DNA of 32,701 nt from an uncultured bacterium (GTDB lineage: Bacteria > Bacillota_I > Bacilli_A > RF39 > UBA660). Under the pieces are notes generated by a model. It did no database searches and was not told the DNA's origin. It saw only the letters and a list, made by a program, of their open reading frames with translations. The stretch covers positions 1 to 32,701 of the forward strand of contig CAUERX010000017.1 in the NCBI GenBank assembly GCA_959020415.1. Reading direction: 5' to 3'. Positions within the stretch are counted from its first letter, which is position 1. The number at the start of each line of letters is the position of its first letter. Positions 23,998-31,560 of this stretch are shown here, piece after piece. The translations under genes were made by a program, and so were the position numbers.

Positions 23998-25179
23998 TTA
24001 TTTATCATACATTTTATTCAATTCAATGACTAATTCTTTAATATAACTAATATCACTAGCAGAAAATTTATTATTATGTTCAATATAAAACAGTTCATCA
24101 TTAATTTTTATTGTGCTAATAAAAACTTCATCATACTTTTTGTTGAAGTCGTTATTCTTAAACTTCATAAAATCTCGACTATTAAATCCCCATTTATTTC
24201 TGTTTGACATATTTGATGAAAAAAATGTATAAAATCCTCCATATGTATGAATTTTTGTACTATCTTTTATTTTTATAGCCAAAAGTGCTGCTATATTAAA
24301 AGGAAAAGACAGAAGGTTTATTTCACTTAAAATTTTATTTTTTTGATTTAGATTAATATAATGTGACTTGATAATATCTGTAACACAACTACTCTTTAAT
24401 GGCATTTTCATTATATAATCATAATGTTCTTTATAAAAATCGGTTTTTTTATATGCTTCTATATCATCTTTTGTTAAATATTTATTTATAAATTCTTCAG
24501 AATAAGGCTCCATAATGATATCATTAGTTCTATTATAAATTTCTTCATTTGTTAATAAAATAGGAAATGGGTCTATTGATAATCTCATAATAGCAACTAT
24601 TCCAATACATTGTTTTAAATAATACTCGAAATTTTTAATTGTTTTTTTATCCTTAAATTCTGGATTATTTCCTAAGGATAATGGATGATTTTTGGATAAA
24701 TATAAGTTGTTTAACCCTTGTTTATGCACATATTTATTTAGTTCATTTGAAATATTATTCATTTTCTCAAAAAAATTAGTCATATTAATTCTCATATCTC
24801 TTATAACTTCGCCTTTTTCATTTAATATTCTAATCATTTCTTTTTGCATGCTAAATCTGTTAGTAGGAACTTTCCATTTTAAATATTCTTGTTCTTTTTC
24901 TGTTTCATCCAAATCGACAAAATATGCCATTAAAGTAGCAACCTCTATAGATTCTCTTAGACAATAATATGCTGCATCAAAATATCCCATTTCAAAAATA
25001 GCTATTGAATTTACAAGCATTTGAGAGGCTTCTAAAATAAAAGTATTAGCTATATTGGCATCAATTCTTCCAGTAAATGAATGATCAATATTTTGCAAAT
25101 CAAAAATAATTTCATCTTTATCTTCTATATTATACTTTCTAACGTGCTCTTTAAATCTATAATTTGAATAACCATTCAT
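23998..25179 (-). CDS. Unknown 393-residue protein of the element
   Basis: No family was recognised with confidence. Residues 45-90 form helices with Y-C-L-R-E-S-I-E-V-A-T-L, followed near 150 by E-L-N-K-Y-V-H-K, a pairing reminiscent of HEPN-like or DUF5677-type helical proteins found in defence islands, though no RxxxxH motif is clear. The C-terminal third (from about 290) has more beta character (H-T-Y-G-G-F-Y-T-F-F). No signal peptide or membrane span. AAGGAAGTGG precedes the ATG. It is the first gene inside the right end of the element, and its stop lies just upstream of the AbiEi-like promoter. Confidence 0.7.
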   Translation of the reverse strand: MNGYSNYRFKEHVRKYNIEDKDEIIFDLQNIDHSFTGRIDANIANTFILEASQMLVNSIAIFEMGYFDAAYYCLRESIEVATLMAYFVDLDETEKEQEYLKWKVPTNRFSMQKEMIRILNEKGEVIRDMRINMTNFFEKMNNISNELNKYVHKQGLNNLYLSKNHPLSLGNNPEFKDKKTIKNFEYYLKQCIGIVAIMRLSIDPFPILLTNEEIYNRTNDIIMEPYSEEFINKYLTKDDIEAYKKTDFYKEHYDYIMKMPLKSSCVTDIIKSHYINLNQKNKILSEINLLSFPFNIAALLAIKIKDSTKIHTYGGFYTFFSSNMSNRNKWGFNSRDFMKFKNNDFNKKYDEVFISTIKINDELFYIEHNNKFSASDISYIKELVIELNKMYDK

Positions 25180-25201
25180 ACTACCACTTCCTTAATTAGT
25201 T

Positions 25202-25210
25202 ATTATACCA
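25202..25210 (-). promoter_or_regulatory. Extended -10 promoter of the 393-residue gene
   Basis: TGGTATAAT (minus 25210-25202) is a perfect extended -10. No -35 is visible; the preceding bases are the terminator hairpin at 25213-25232. The start codon is 23 bases downstream of the box. Confidence 0.55.
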
Positions 25211-25212
25211 TG

Positions 25213-25232
25213 AAAAAAGCACATTTCTGTGC
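25213..25232 (-). terminator. Terminator at the right end of the element
   Basis: Stem GCACA / TGTGC with a GAAA tetraloop (25232-25219) and six T (25218-25213) on the minus strand. In the integrated state it stops transcription coming from spoVD. In the circle it would stand 7 bases behind the stop codon of the extended recombinase gene. Confidence 0.6.
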
Positions 25233-25239
25233 ATTTTAC

Positions 25240-25350
25240 CTATATTTCTATAAAACAATTATATTCATACTCAACATCATATTTTTTAGTATATTTACTA
25301 TTTAATCCTCTAGCAATAGTAAGGGTATCATTTATTAGACACCAAGGTGA
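25240..25350 (-). other. Displaced 3' end of the recombinase gene (circle form)
   Basis: This open stretch follows the right junction. When the element ends are joined at CA it continues the recombinase frame without a stop, giving after E-S-D the 36 residues that begin T-P-W-C-L-I-N-D and finish Y-D-V-E-Y-E-Y-N-C-F-I-E-I, then TAG at 25242-25240. In the integrated state it has no start codon and lies out of frame with spoVD. Confidence 0.75.
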
Positions 25351-25360
25351 ATAGGAGTCA
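25329..25360. other. Right attachment junction (spoVD 5' side)
   Basis: Reading the minus strand, spoVD sequence GACTCCTATT is followed by the crossover CA at 25349-25348, then element sequence CCTTGGTG and the arm TCTAATAAATG (25339-25329). The arm is the exact inverse of the one at the left junction. Confidence 0.8.
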
Positions 25361-26591
25361 CTGATACACCTTGACCAAAAGCCGTTGTTGCAAGTTCTAC
25401 TGGCCCAACCTTATCCATTGGAAACAAAATACCCGTACTTTCACCATTCAAGTCAATACCAGTTTTACTTCCAAAGCCAAATTTTTTAATATATTCAAAC
25501 AACTTAACTTTCCCGAGTTTTTGACCTAAAATAACAAAACCTGGATTACATGAATTTTCAACAACCTCTAAGAACGTTTCATGCCCATGACCACCATGCT
25601 TCCAGCAGTGCAAAGTTGCATTTTCCACTTTAATGCTCCCGGAGTCATTATAAGTATCTTTCTCTAAATCAACTTTACCTTCTTCCAAAGCGGCTGCTAA
25701 CGTAATAATCTTAAAAGTTGATCCTGGCTCATAAGTCGCCCATATTGGTAAGTTTCGATTTATCTCTTCAGTTGTATATTTCTTATAATTGTTTGGAGAA
25801 AAATTAGGTCTAGCTGACATTCCTAAAACTTCACCACTATTAGGATCCATAGCCAAAGCAATAACTCTATCAGGATTATATTTAGTTACCGCATTATCAA
25901 GTTCCCTTTCGATTGAAGCTTGAATATCTTTGTTAATAGTTAAAGTTAAATTCATTCCATCTTGAGGTTTTTCATAAACTTCTGATAATTTTAACTTATT
26001 ACCTTTAGCATCACTAAAGTATTTAATTGCCCCATCCTTACCTGTCAAATACTTGTCATACATCAGCTCCAAACCACTTAACCCTTGATTATCAATTCCG
26101 ACATAGCCTAAAGTGTGTGACATATAAGTGTCAAACGGGTAATATCTTTGCGATTCCTTAACTAAATACACTCCGTCTAACTTTAATTTTCTAATTTTAT
26201 CTGCCACTTCATATGATAATCGTCTTCCTTCTGGATGTACTCTTTCAATTGAAGTACGTTTATTAACATGTTTATACATTTCATCATAAGACACTCCTAA
26301 AATTTCCGCTAATTTAGAAGTTGTTTCCTTTTTATCCTTTATTTGATTAGGAATAAGCACTAACGAAGTAGTCGTAATATTATCAGCTAAAACTCCACCA
26401 TCGCGATCATATATTAACCCTCGATCAGCTTTAACTGGTAAATTACGACTCCACAAATTTGACGCTAAGTCATTAAGCTTATCATAGTCAATAACTTGTA
26501 TGTAAAACACTTTACCAATAATTAAAACAAACAAAAAAATGATTACAACAAGCACTATTTTCATTCTACTATGTATATTTTTAAAAAACAC
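25335..26591 (-). pseudogene. spoVD: spoVD, 5' part (interrupted by the element)
   Basis: Codons 1-414 belong to spoVD; four element-derived codons and a stop follow. An N-terminal membrane anchor (about 11-30) precedes the PBP dimerisation domain (S-R-N-L-P, D-R-G-L-I-Y-D-R-D-G). The transpeptidase domain starts near 235, with active-site S-T-F-K in Y-E-P-G-S-T-F-K-I-I-T-L near 297 and S-C-N near 348. L-H-C-W-K-H-G-G-H-G is typical of SpoVD. The K-T-G motif and PASTA domain are in the other part, so this product cannot be an active transpeptidase. SpoVD is a class B PBP for spore cortex; in some lineages the same type serves division. Start is GTG with GGTGATGG. Confidence 0.93.
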
Positions 26592-26629
26592 TAGTCCATC
26601 ACCAATTAATTATATGTACAAGATATCAA

Positions 26630-26665
26630 AAAATTTACAAAAGACAAATAAGTCTTTTTGTAAAA
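26630..26665 (-). terminator. Terminator upstream of spoVD
   Basis: A long stem (about 11-12 bp with one bulged A; arms 26635-26645 and 26652-26663) is followed on the minus strand by six T. It separates spoVD from transcription coming from the carboxypeptidase side, so spoVD needs its own promoter; TATAAT at 26614-26609 is a candidate without a clear -35. Confidence 0.75.
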
Positions 26666-26675
26666 GCCAAAGATT

Positions 26676-26765
26676 TTAATTTAATAATTGTCTCACTTCG
26701 CAATATCTAGCAAGTTCTTCTATTGCATCGATTTTCTCTGGACACCTTGGACAATTGTTTCTTTC
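26676..26765 (-). other. Short open stretch with N-C-P-R-C-P, possible gene remnant
   Basis: Twenty-nine codons without a start follow an in-frame stop and end with TAA just before the terminator. They encode C-P-R-C-P-E-K-I-D-A-I-E-E-L-A-R-Y-C-E, which looks like real protein. With a TATAAT and an inverted repeat (ACTATAAT 26773-26780, ATTATAGT 26793-26800) upstream, it may be a decayed gene or a non-coding RNA of about 150 bases. Confidence 0.3.
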
Positions 26766-26832
26766 TTATTCCACTATAATCTCATTAAAAGTATTATAGT
26801 ACATAAAGAGAAAATATTTCGTACTGTTTATA

Positions 26833-26856
26833 CAAAAAAAAGCCAAATAGGCTCCA
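26833..26856 (-). terminator. Weak terminator of the carboxypeptidase gene
   Basis: A short stem AGCC / GGCT (extended by two G-U pairs) is followed on the minus strand by eight T, starting a few bases after the stop codon at 26860. Confidence 0.5.
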
Positions 26857-26859
26857 ATA

Positions 26860-27567
26860 TTATTTTATACTTTCAATATACTCCTCAAGACAAATATTTT
26901 TATCATATATCTCTTTAGCTGCTTTCTTACCAACATATCTAAAATGCCATGGCTCATGACTAACCCCTGTTATTTCAGACTTTTCTATAGGATATCTCAC
27001 AATGAAACCATATTTGTAACTATTAGCCTCTAACCATGCATAAACCTCTTTATTAGTCGATCTACTTTTATCAGCATTAATATCTAATGCAAGACCTAAT
27101 TCGTGCTCACTCGTACCTGGACGAGCTACCCAATCTTTAGCTAACTTCATAGCCTTGCTTCTAGAATTTCCTTCGTTAATAAAAGCCTCAATTTTATCAT
27201 CCATCATTTTCTGTTGTTCTTCAGCATTTCGATATGAAGAACTAATAGTTGGATAAATACCCTCCGCCCTTGCATCATCAAACATTTGCTGCAATTCAGG
27301 ATAAACTCTTTTATCTACCATATGACCATTACTCAAATTCATTAAATTAAGCGAATAATCATCGGGAATTTCATTCCATTCATTTACCAAAATCAAATTC
27401 CACTCTAATTCTTTATTACTCTGAACATGATTATCATTAAATAAATCTTTACTTTCTTTATTAAATACCAAGAAGAAAATTAAAGAAAAACTAATAACTA
27501 AAACTAAAGCAAATAAAATCCAGCGTCCCCATCTGCGATTATGATACATTTTAATTTTTTTACCCAT
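26860..27567 (-). CDS. VanY-like D,D-carboxypeptidase (peptidase M15B)
   Basis: About 235 residues from the ATG at 27567 (ribosome site GGTGGTG). A membrane anchor lies at residues 14-36, then an extracytoplasmic M15B domain with zinc ligands in S-E-H-E-L-G-L-A-L-D and E-P-W-H-F-R-Y, and S-S-Y-R-N-A-E-E-Q-Q. Such enzymes trim the terminal D-Ala from peptidoglycan stem peptides. It lies downstream of a VanRS-like two-component system in the same direction; that order is the one found around vanY, but no vanH, vanA-type ligase or vanX is present, so cell-wall housekeeping is as likely as resistance. Confidence 0.88.
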   Translation of the reverse strand: MGKKIKMYHNRRWGRWILFALVLVISFSLIFFLVFNKESKDLFNDNHVQSNKELEWNLILVNEWNEIPDDYSLNLMNLSNGHMVDKRVYPELQQMFDDARAEGIYPTISSSYRNAEEQQKMMDDKIEAFINEGNSRSKAMKLAKDWVARPGTSEHELGLALDINADKSRSTNKEVYAWLEANSYKYGFIVRYPIEKSEITGVSHEPWHFRYVGKKAAKEIYDKNICLEEYIESIK

Positions 27568-27681
27568 TATTTTCACCACCATAATAACCAAACAAAAATA
27601 GTCTTGGTTCTGACATAACAAATATATCAAAATCTAAAAGATTATTTTTAAATATTTAATGATGAAAATCTTATAATTTTC

Positions 27682-28773
27682 TTACAATTTAGGAATTTCA
27701 ATTTCAAAAGTAATAATCTCATCATCACTTGCTGCTCTAATCTCACCCCCGTGTAATTCAACAATCTGTTTAGCTATTGCTAGTCCCAGTCCAGCACCAC
27801 CATTTCTCGATGTTCTTGCAGTATCTAATCGATAAAATTGTTCAAAAATTCGCGATAGCTTTTCCACTGGAATTTGATTACCATAATTTTTAAAACATAT
27901 TTTAACGCGCTCATTGCTTGCCCCAACTTTAATTTCAATTTTACTATCCTCAAAACTATAATTAACCGCATTCCTAAGTAAATTATCCAAAACCCTCTGC
28001 ATTTTATCAACATCACATTTGATGATAACATCCGAAGGAACTAAAACATCACAGCTTAAATTTTTCTCTTTAAACATTGGTTTAAACTCATAAACTAATT
28101 GTTCTAATAGCCTAGATAGATTTACCTTACTAAATTCTAAAGTTAAAGTAGAAAGATTAAACCTTGTAATTTCAAAAAATTCATTTATTAAATCCTCTAA
28201 ACGTTCAGCTTTTTCCAAAGAAATACTTAAATACTTTTCTCTTAACTCCGCTGAAATTTTCTGTTCATCTCTAAGTAAAGTCAAATAACCAATAACTGAC
28301 GTCAAAGGTGTTTTTAAATCATGAGCTAAATAAACAACTAAATCATTTTTGCGTTGTTCAGCTTCTTTAGCCATTCGCTTACTTTCAAGAACATTCAATT
28401 TAACTTGGTTCATCTTATTTTCTACATCTTTAAGATCATTAGAAAGTTCTATTAAATTATTTTCGTCATTATAAATATTTTCAGTAGCCATAATCACTTC
28501 ATTTAAATGCTGAATTGACTTAAGCCAAAACCTTAAAATCACAATTATAGAAAGCACTAAACAAATGATAAATACAAATAATACAAATCGCCTTTCTATA
28601 CCTTTAAGTATTATGTAAATAAATTCATCACCTGACCAAATTTGCGAAGATACAAACCATGAGCCAACAAAATATATAAAAACCAAAGATATTAAAACAA
28701 TTAAATTAATCTGAACTAATCTAGTTATCAATTTAGACACCATTATATTTTTAAAATTATTTGCTTTATTCAA
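27682..28773 (-). CDS. Sensor histidine kinase, VanS-like
   Basis: A 363-residue membrane kinase: two transmembrane segments (about 14-37 and 68-90) around a short extracellular loop of some 30 residues, a linker coiled coil (about 95-145), HisKA with the phosphorylated His in L-A-H-D-L-K-T-P near 150, and HATPase with N-L-L-R-N-A-V-N-Y and G-G-A-G-L-G-L-A-I. The small sensor loop is typical of VanS and intramembrane-sensing kinases. The start is TTG, overlapping the regulator gene by 8 bases; GGGAGTAGGG supports it, whereas the next ATG (28743) has no ribosome site. Confidence 0.9.
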   Translation of the reverse strand: MNKANNFKNIMVSKLITRLVQINLIVLISLVFIYFVGSWFVSSQIWSGDEFIYIILKGIERRFVLFVFIICLVLSIIVILRFWLKSIQHLNEVIMATENIYNDENNLIELSNDLKDVENKMNQVKLNVLESKRMAKEAEQRKNDLVVYLAHDLKTPLTSVIGYLTLLRDEQKISAELREKYLSISLEKAERLEDLINEFFEITRFNLSTLTLEFSKVNLSRLLEQLVYEFKPMFKEKNLSCDVLVPSDVIIKCDVDKMQRVLDNLLRNAVNYSFEDSKIEIKVGASNERVKICFKNYGNQIPVEKLSRIFEQFYRLDTARTSRNGGAGLGLAIAKQIVELHGGEIRAASDDEIITFEIEIPKL

Positions 28774-29452
28774 TTGTATACCCTACTCCCCATACTGTTT
28801 TAATAAACTTTGGATTTTTCGTGTTTTCATTTAATTTTTCTCGAACTCTTGCAATATGTGCCATTACTGTATTATTGTTGTCTAAATACTTTTCGCCCCA
28901 TACTGCTTCGAATAGCTCCTCAGATGAAATAACTTTTCCTTGATTTTGACAAAGATATAAAATAAGTGAAAACTCAATTGGCGTTAAAGAAAGATCCTTT
29001 CCATATAATGTACACTTATGAGTATCTTTGTTAATCACCAATCCTCTAATGTCATAAAAAGAGTTTCTACTATCACCATTATTATATTGATAATACCTCC
29101 TTAGCTGCGTCTTTACTCTTGCAACAACTTCTAAAGGATTAAAAGGTTTCGTAATGTAATCATCAGCGCCCAGCGTTAAACCTGTAATTTTACTAATATC
29201 ATCAACTTTAGCCGTCAACATAATAATTGGATAAAAATGATTTTCTCTAATTTTCTGACATAACTCAAATCCATCAACACCTGGTAACATCACATCTAAA
29301 ACAGCAATATCAATGTTTTCATTATTAATACATTCTAAAGCAGCTTCACCGTCATAAAACTTATAAACATTATAACCATCGTTTTTTAAATAAAGCTCTA
29401 CTAAATCAGCAATTTCTTTTTCATCATCGACAATTAATACATTTTCTTTCAT
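28766..29452 (-). CDS. OmpR/PhoB-family response regulator, VanR-like
   Basis: The 228-residue protein has a receiver domain with the acidic pair D-D-E, the phosphoacceptor Asp in V-L-D-V-M-L-P-G near residue 53, T-A-K and K-P-F, followed by a winged-helix DNA-binding domain (about 130-228; L-T-P-I-E-F-S-L, V-W-G-V-G-Y-T-I). It is the partner of the overlapping kinase. Ribosome site AAAGGAG. The target is likely to include the carboxypeptidase gene downstream, an inference from gene order. Confidence 0.93.
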   Translation of the reverse strand: MKENVLIVDDEKEIADLVELYLKNDGYNVYKFYDGEAALECINNENIDIAVLDVMLPGVDGFELCQKIRENHFYPIIMLTAKVDDISKITGLTLGADDYITKPFNPLEVVARVKTQLRRYYQYNNGDSRNSFYDIRGLVINKDTHKCTLYGKDLSLTPIEFSLILYLCQNQGKVISSEELFEAVWGEKYLDNNNTVMAHIARVREKLNENTKNPKFIKTVWGVGYTIE

Positions 29453-29481
29453 ATTAAAACTCCTTTATTAGTTTCAAAATT

Positions 29482-29490
29482 AGTATACCA
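29482..29490 (-). promoter_or_regulatory. Extended -10 promoter of the two-component operon
   Basis: TGGTATACT on the minus strand (29490-29482) is an extended -10 box, 29 bases before the regulator start codon; no clear -35. Confidence 0.5.
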
Positions 29491-29520
29491 TATTTATCAA
29501 TTAAAATAAATTTAAGCAAT

Positions 29521-29546
29521 CAAAAAGAGAGAAATAATCTCTCTTA
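29521..29546 (-). terminator. Terminator of the surface-protein gene
   Basis: An 8-bp perfect stem, aagagaga (29525-29532) and tctctctt (29538-29545), is followed by T residues on the minus strand, 13 bases after the stop codon. Confidence 0.75.
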
Positions 29547-29558
29547 TATGAAGTAAGT

Positions 29559-30446
29559 CTACGCTTGTTTAGCTAATTTTCTTGAACCAACTGCTAATGC
29601 ACCAAGTCCACATATTGCTAAAGCAATATATAAAGCAATTCCATCTGCAGTCTCTGGATTCTTAACTTCATCTTTTTTAGGAGTATCAGTAGTAGGTTTA
29701 TCTACTGGGATAGGAGTAGCAACGTGTTCTTTACCATCAACTTCAACAATAGTACCTTCATTTAAAGTATTTGATACAGCAACTTGTTTTCCACCAGCAT
29801 CGTTGATTGCAACAACATCACCAACTAATACAGCTTTATTAATAGTAGTAGATGTATTTTCTACTACGAATTTATCAACTTGATCATTATCGATATATAA
29901 AGCATCTTCTTGTTTAGTAGTATCAATAATACCATCCATAACTAATGCAGGTTCCCCTGTAACATTAAGTCCTTTACCAAATTCAATTCCTGCTTTATTA
30001 TCTTCTAAAGTTAAATCTTTAACGGTAACTGTACCACCATTAATTAAAACAGCTCCAAAACTACAATTTTGAATAGTTACACCATCTAAGACAACTTTAC
30101 CACCTTCATAGGCTTGTACTCCATACTTTGGTGAATCTTTTAAAGTGATATTTTCCAAAGTTAAAGTCGCACTATTAAGCGCACTTATAATGGTTCTGTT
30201 TCCTCCTCCGGCAGCAATTGTACTTGTAAGGGTATTACCATTACCTTTAATAGTTACATCCTTACTTACAATAAGTGGGGTTGTAACAGTTATTGAACTT
30301 GTAAGTTCAACCTCTCCTCCTGCTTCTAATGCAGCTGTTAACTCTGCTTCATCAGCTACTCCAGTTGCAGCGTTAACTCCAGCAAATGGGATACACATTA
30401 CGCAAAATAATACTACTCCTAACGCATATTTTAATCCTTTAGGCAT
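29559..30446 (-). CDS. Beta-helix surface protein with NPETA sorting signal
   Basis: The 295-residue protein has a signal peptide (about 1-27; L-G-V-V-L-F-C-V-M-C-I-P-F, cleavage near V-N-A-A), a right-handed beta-helix of short repeats (about 35-200; I-K-G-N-G-N-T-L, L-E-N-I-T-L-K-D-S, L-D-G-V-T-I-Q-N-C), and a C-terminal sorting signal: N-P-E-T-A-D-G, a hydrophobic span, and the tail R-K-L-A-K-Q-A. It is the likely substrate of the class B sortase encoded divergently 226 bases away, whose classical motif is NPQTN-like. Parallel beta-helices often bind or cut polysaccharides, but no catalytic residues are evident. Ribosome site GGAAGG. Confidence 0.88.
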   Translation of the reverse strand: MPKGLKYALGVVLFCVMCIPFAGVNAATGVADEAELTAALEAGGEVELTSSITVTTPLIVSKDVTIKGNGNTLTSTIAAGGGNRTIISALNSATLTLENITLKDSPKYGVQAYEGGKVVLDGVTIQNCSFGAVLINGGTVTVKDLTLEDNKAGIEFGKGLNVTGEPALVMDGIIDTTKQEDALYIDNDQVDKFVVENTSTTINKAVLVGDVVAINDAGGKQVAVSNTLNEGTIVEVDGKEHVATPIPVDKPTTDTPKKDEVKNPETADGIALYIALAICGLGALAVGSRKLAKQA

Positions 30447-30468
30447 CTCCGCACCTTCCTTTCATAAA

Positions 30469-30503
30469 TTACTAAATAAGCGTTTAGTAACTCTATTATA
30501 CCA
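30469..30503 (-). promoter_or_regulatory. Promoter and palindrome of the surface-protein gene
   Basis: TGGTATAAT (minus 30503-30495) is an extended -10. Just downstream a perfect 8-bp inverted repeat, ttactaaa (30469-30476) and tttagtaa (30483-30490), covers the expected transcription start, fitting a repressor site or a stabilising 5' hairpin. Confidence 0.6.
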
Positions 30504-30626
30504 TAACTATTTGCTCGATTTACACAAAAAATACACATTTAATAAAAAGGAAAAAAATTTGACATCACACTTAACACCCCCAATTATAAACAATTTATAA
30601 TTTTATCACAAAATAATAATAAAATA

Positions 30627-30635
30627 TGGTATAAT
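30627..30635 (+). promoter_or_regulatory. Extended -10 promoter of the sortase gene
   Basis: TGGTATAAT at 30627-30635, preceded by TA as in the divergent promoter (TATGGTATAAT in both). The ribosome site AGAAAGGAG follows and the ATG is at 30672. Confidence 0.6.
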
Positions 30636-30671
30636 TTTAGAGAATAATTTTATTTAGAAAGGAGTTTATCT

Positions 30672-31523
30672 ATGGAATCAAGAACAAATTATCAAAAACG
30701 GAAACGCCGAAAAAGGCATGTAAAAAAAGGTGTTTATATTGCTATTTTAATAATTAGTATCATTGTTTTAGTTTTCAGTCTTTTAAAAATATTTATTTGG
30801 AACAAAGACAATAATGATATTGATAAACTCCAAAAAGATATTGCCGATAAAAACGTTAAAGAAGTTAAAGCCAATAAGGACAAAACAGACAACGTCAATC
30901 CACCTGAAAATAAAAGTGATGATTATTGGGACTATATAAAAATGGATATGTTAAGCGTTGACTTTAACGAATTAAAAAAGAAAAACCCAGACACTGTTGG
31001 CTGGATTAAAGTAAATGGCACTAATATTAACTATCCAGTAGTTCAAACCAAAGATAATGATTATTATTTAAACCATGCCTATGACAAAAGCAAGAATAGT
31101 GCGGGATGGATCTATGCTGATTATCGAAATAACATGACAAACTTTGATAAAAACACCATTATCTATGGTCATGGAAGATTAAATAATACAATGTTTGGTA
31201 GCTTAAAGACTATTTTAAATAGTAAATGGTATAATAATAAAAATAATTACATTATCAAATTCTCTACACCAACAGAAAATACACTATGGCAAGTATTTAG
31301 TGTTTACAGTATAAAAGCGGAAAGCTATTATATAACCACTAAATTTTCATCAGACAAAGAATACAATGATTTTTTACAAACATTAAAAAATAGAAGTAAA
31401 AAAGACTTCAGTGCAACTGTAAATACTAAAGATAAAATAATTACCCTTTCAACCTGTAAGGATGTTGCTGGAACTGAAAGAGTTGTCATGCACGCTAAAT
31501 TAATTAAAGTCGAAAAAAGATAA
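30672..31523 (+). CDS. Class B sortase
   Basis: A 283-residue membrane-anchored transpeptidase: basic N-terminus, one membrane segment (about 22-44), a charged linker, and the sortase barrel from about residue 100. Catalytic residues are visible: His in I-I-Y-G-H-G, Cys in T-L-S-T-C and Arg in G-T-E-R-V-V. W-I-K-V-N-G-T-N-I-N-Y-P-V-V-Q and Y-L-N-H-A-Y are class B features. It cuts sorting signals between Thr and the next residue and joins the protein to peptidoglycan. The adjacent NPETA protein, and formerly the truncated protein at 31561-31644, are the likely clients. Confidence 0.92.
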   Translation: MESRTNYQKRKRRKRHVKKGVYIAILIISIIVLVFSLLKIFIWNKDNNDIDKLQKDIADKNVKEVKANKDKTDNVNPPENKSDDYWDYIKMDMLSVDFNELKKKNPDTVGWIKVNGTNINYPVVQTKDNDYYLNHAYDKSKNSAGWIYADYRNNMTNFDKNTIIYGHGRLNNTMFGSLKTILNSKWYNNKNNYIIKFSTPTENTLWQVFSVYSIKAESYYITTKFSSDKEYNDFLQTLKNRSKKDFSATVNTKDKIITLSTCKDVAGTERVVMHAKLIKVEKR

Positions 31524-31548
31524 AAGGAACGAAATCAATCGTTCTTTT
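31523..31548 (+). terminator. Terminator of the sortase gene
   Basis: Arms from the stop codon onward (aaaaggaacga 31522-31532, with one bulged G) and tcgttctttt (31539-31548) form a hairpin ending in T residues. Confidence 0.7.
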
Positions 31549-31560
31549 CATTTACTCCGA

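Larger units (their letters stand above)
11336..25349. mobile_element. Serine-recombinase element inserted in spoVD (about 14.0 kb)
   Basis: The element is bounded by two junctions that both carry CA on the minus strand (11337-11336 and 25349-25348). Removing one copy with everything between leaves spoVD in frame; the circle would be 14,012 bp. It holds a large serine recombinase at its left end, a small possible directionality factor, a Rep-like fragment with iteron-like repeats, a nine-gene biosynthetic operon, an AbiEi-like regulator and an unknown gene. No conjugation genes (relaxase, VirB4, coupling protein) are visible, so it could be a mobilisable or purely excisable element. Cargo genes look richer in A/T codons than the flanks. 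Confidence 0.93.

Noticed and set aside
23352..25179. Complete AbiE toxin-antitoxin pair
   Set aside because: The 393-residue neighbour has no nucleotidyltransferase G-S-x-x-D motif and lies upstream, not downstream, of the AbiEi-like gene.
11336..25349. Integrative and conjugative element
   Set aside because: No relaxase, VirB4-like ATPase, coupling protein or other transfer gene is visible in the 14 kb.
11336..25352. AT instead of CA as the crossover dinucleotide
   Set aside because: AT is also shared by both junctions three bases away and also restores P-I-Q-Q-V, but only CA lies at the centre of the 11-bp dyad of the joined element ends.
25335..26591. spoVD 5' part as a naturally short PBP of 418 residues
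   Set aside because: It lacks the K-T-G motif, its last four codons come from the element, and the missing part is found intact at 10675-11337.
26688..26918. Plus-strand open frame of 76 codons
   Set aside because: It runs antisense through the carboxypeptidase terminator and gene end; no ribosome site and no recognisable protein.
26860..29452. Complete glycopeptide resistance cluster
   Set aside because: Only VanR-, VanS- and VanY-like genes are present; the dehydrogenase, D-Ala-D-Lac/Ser ligase and VanX genes are missing.
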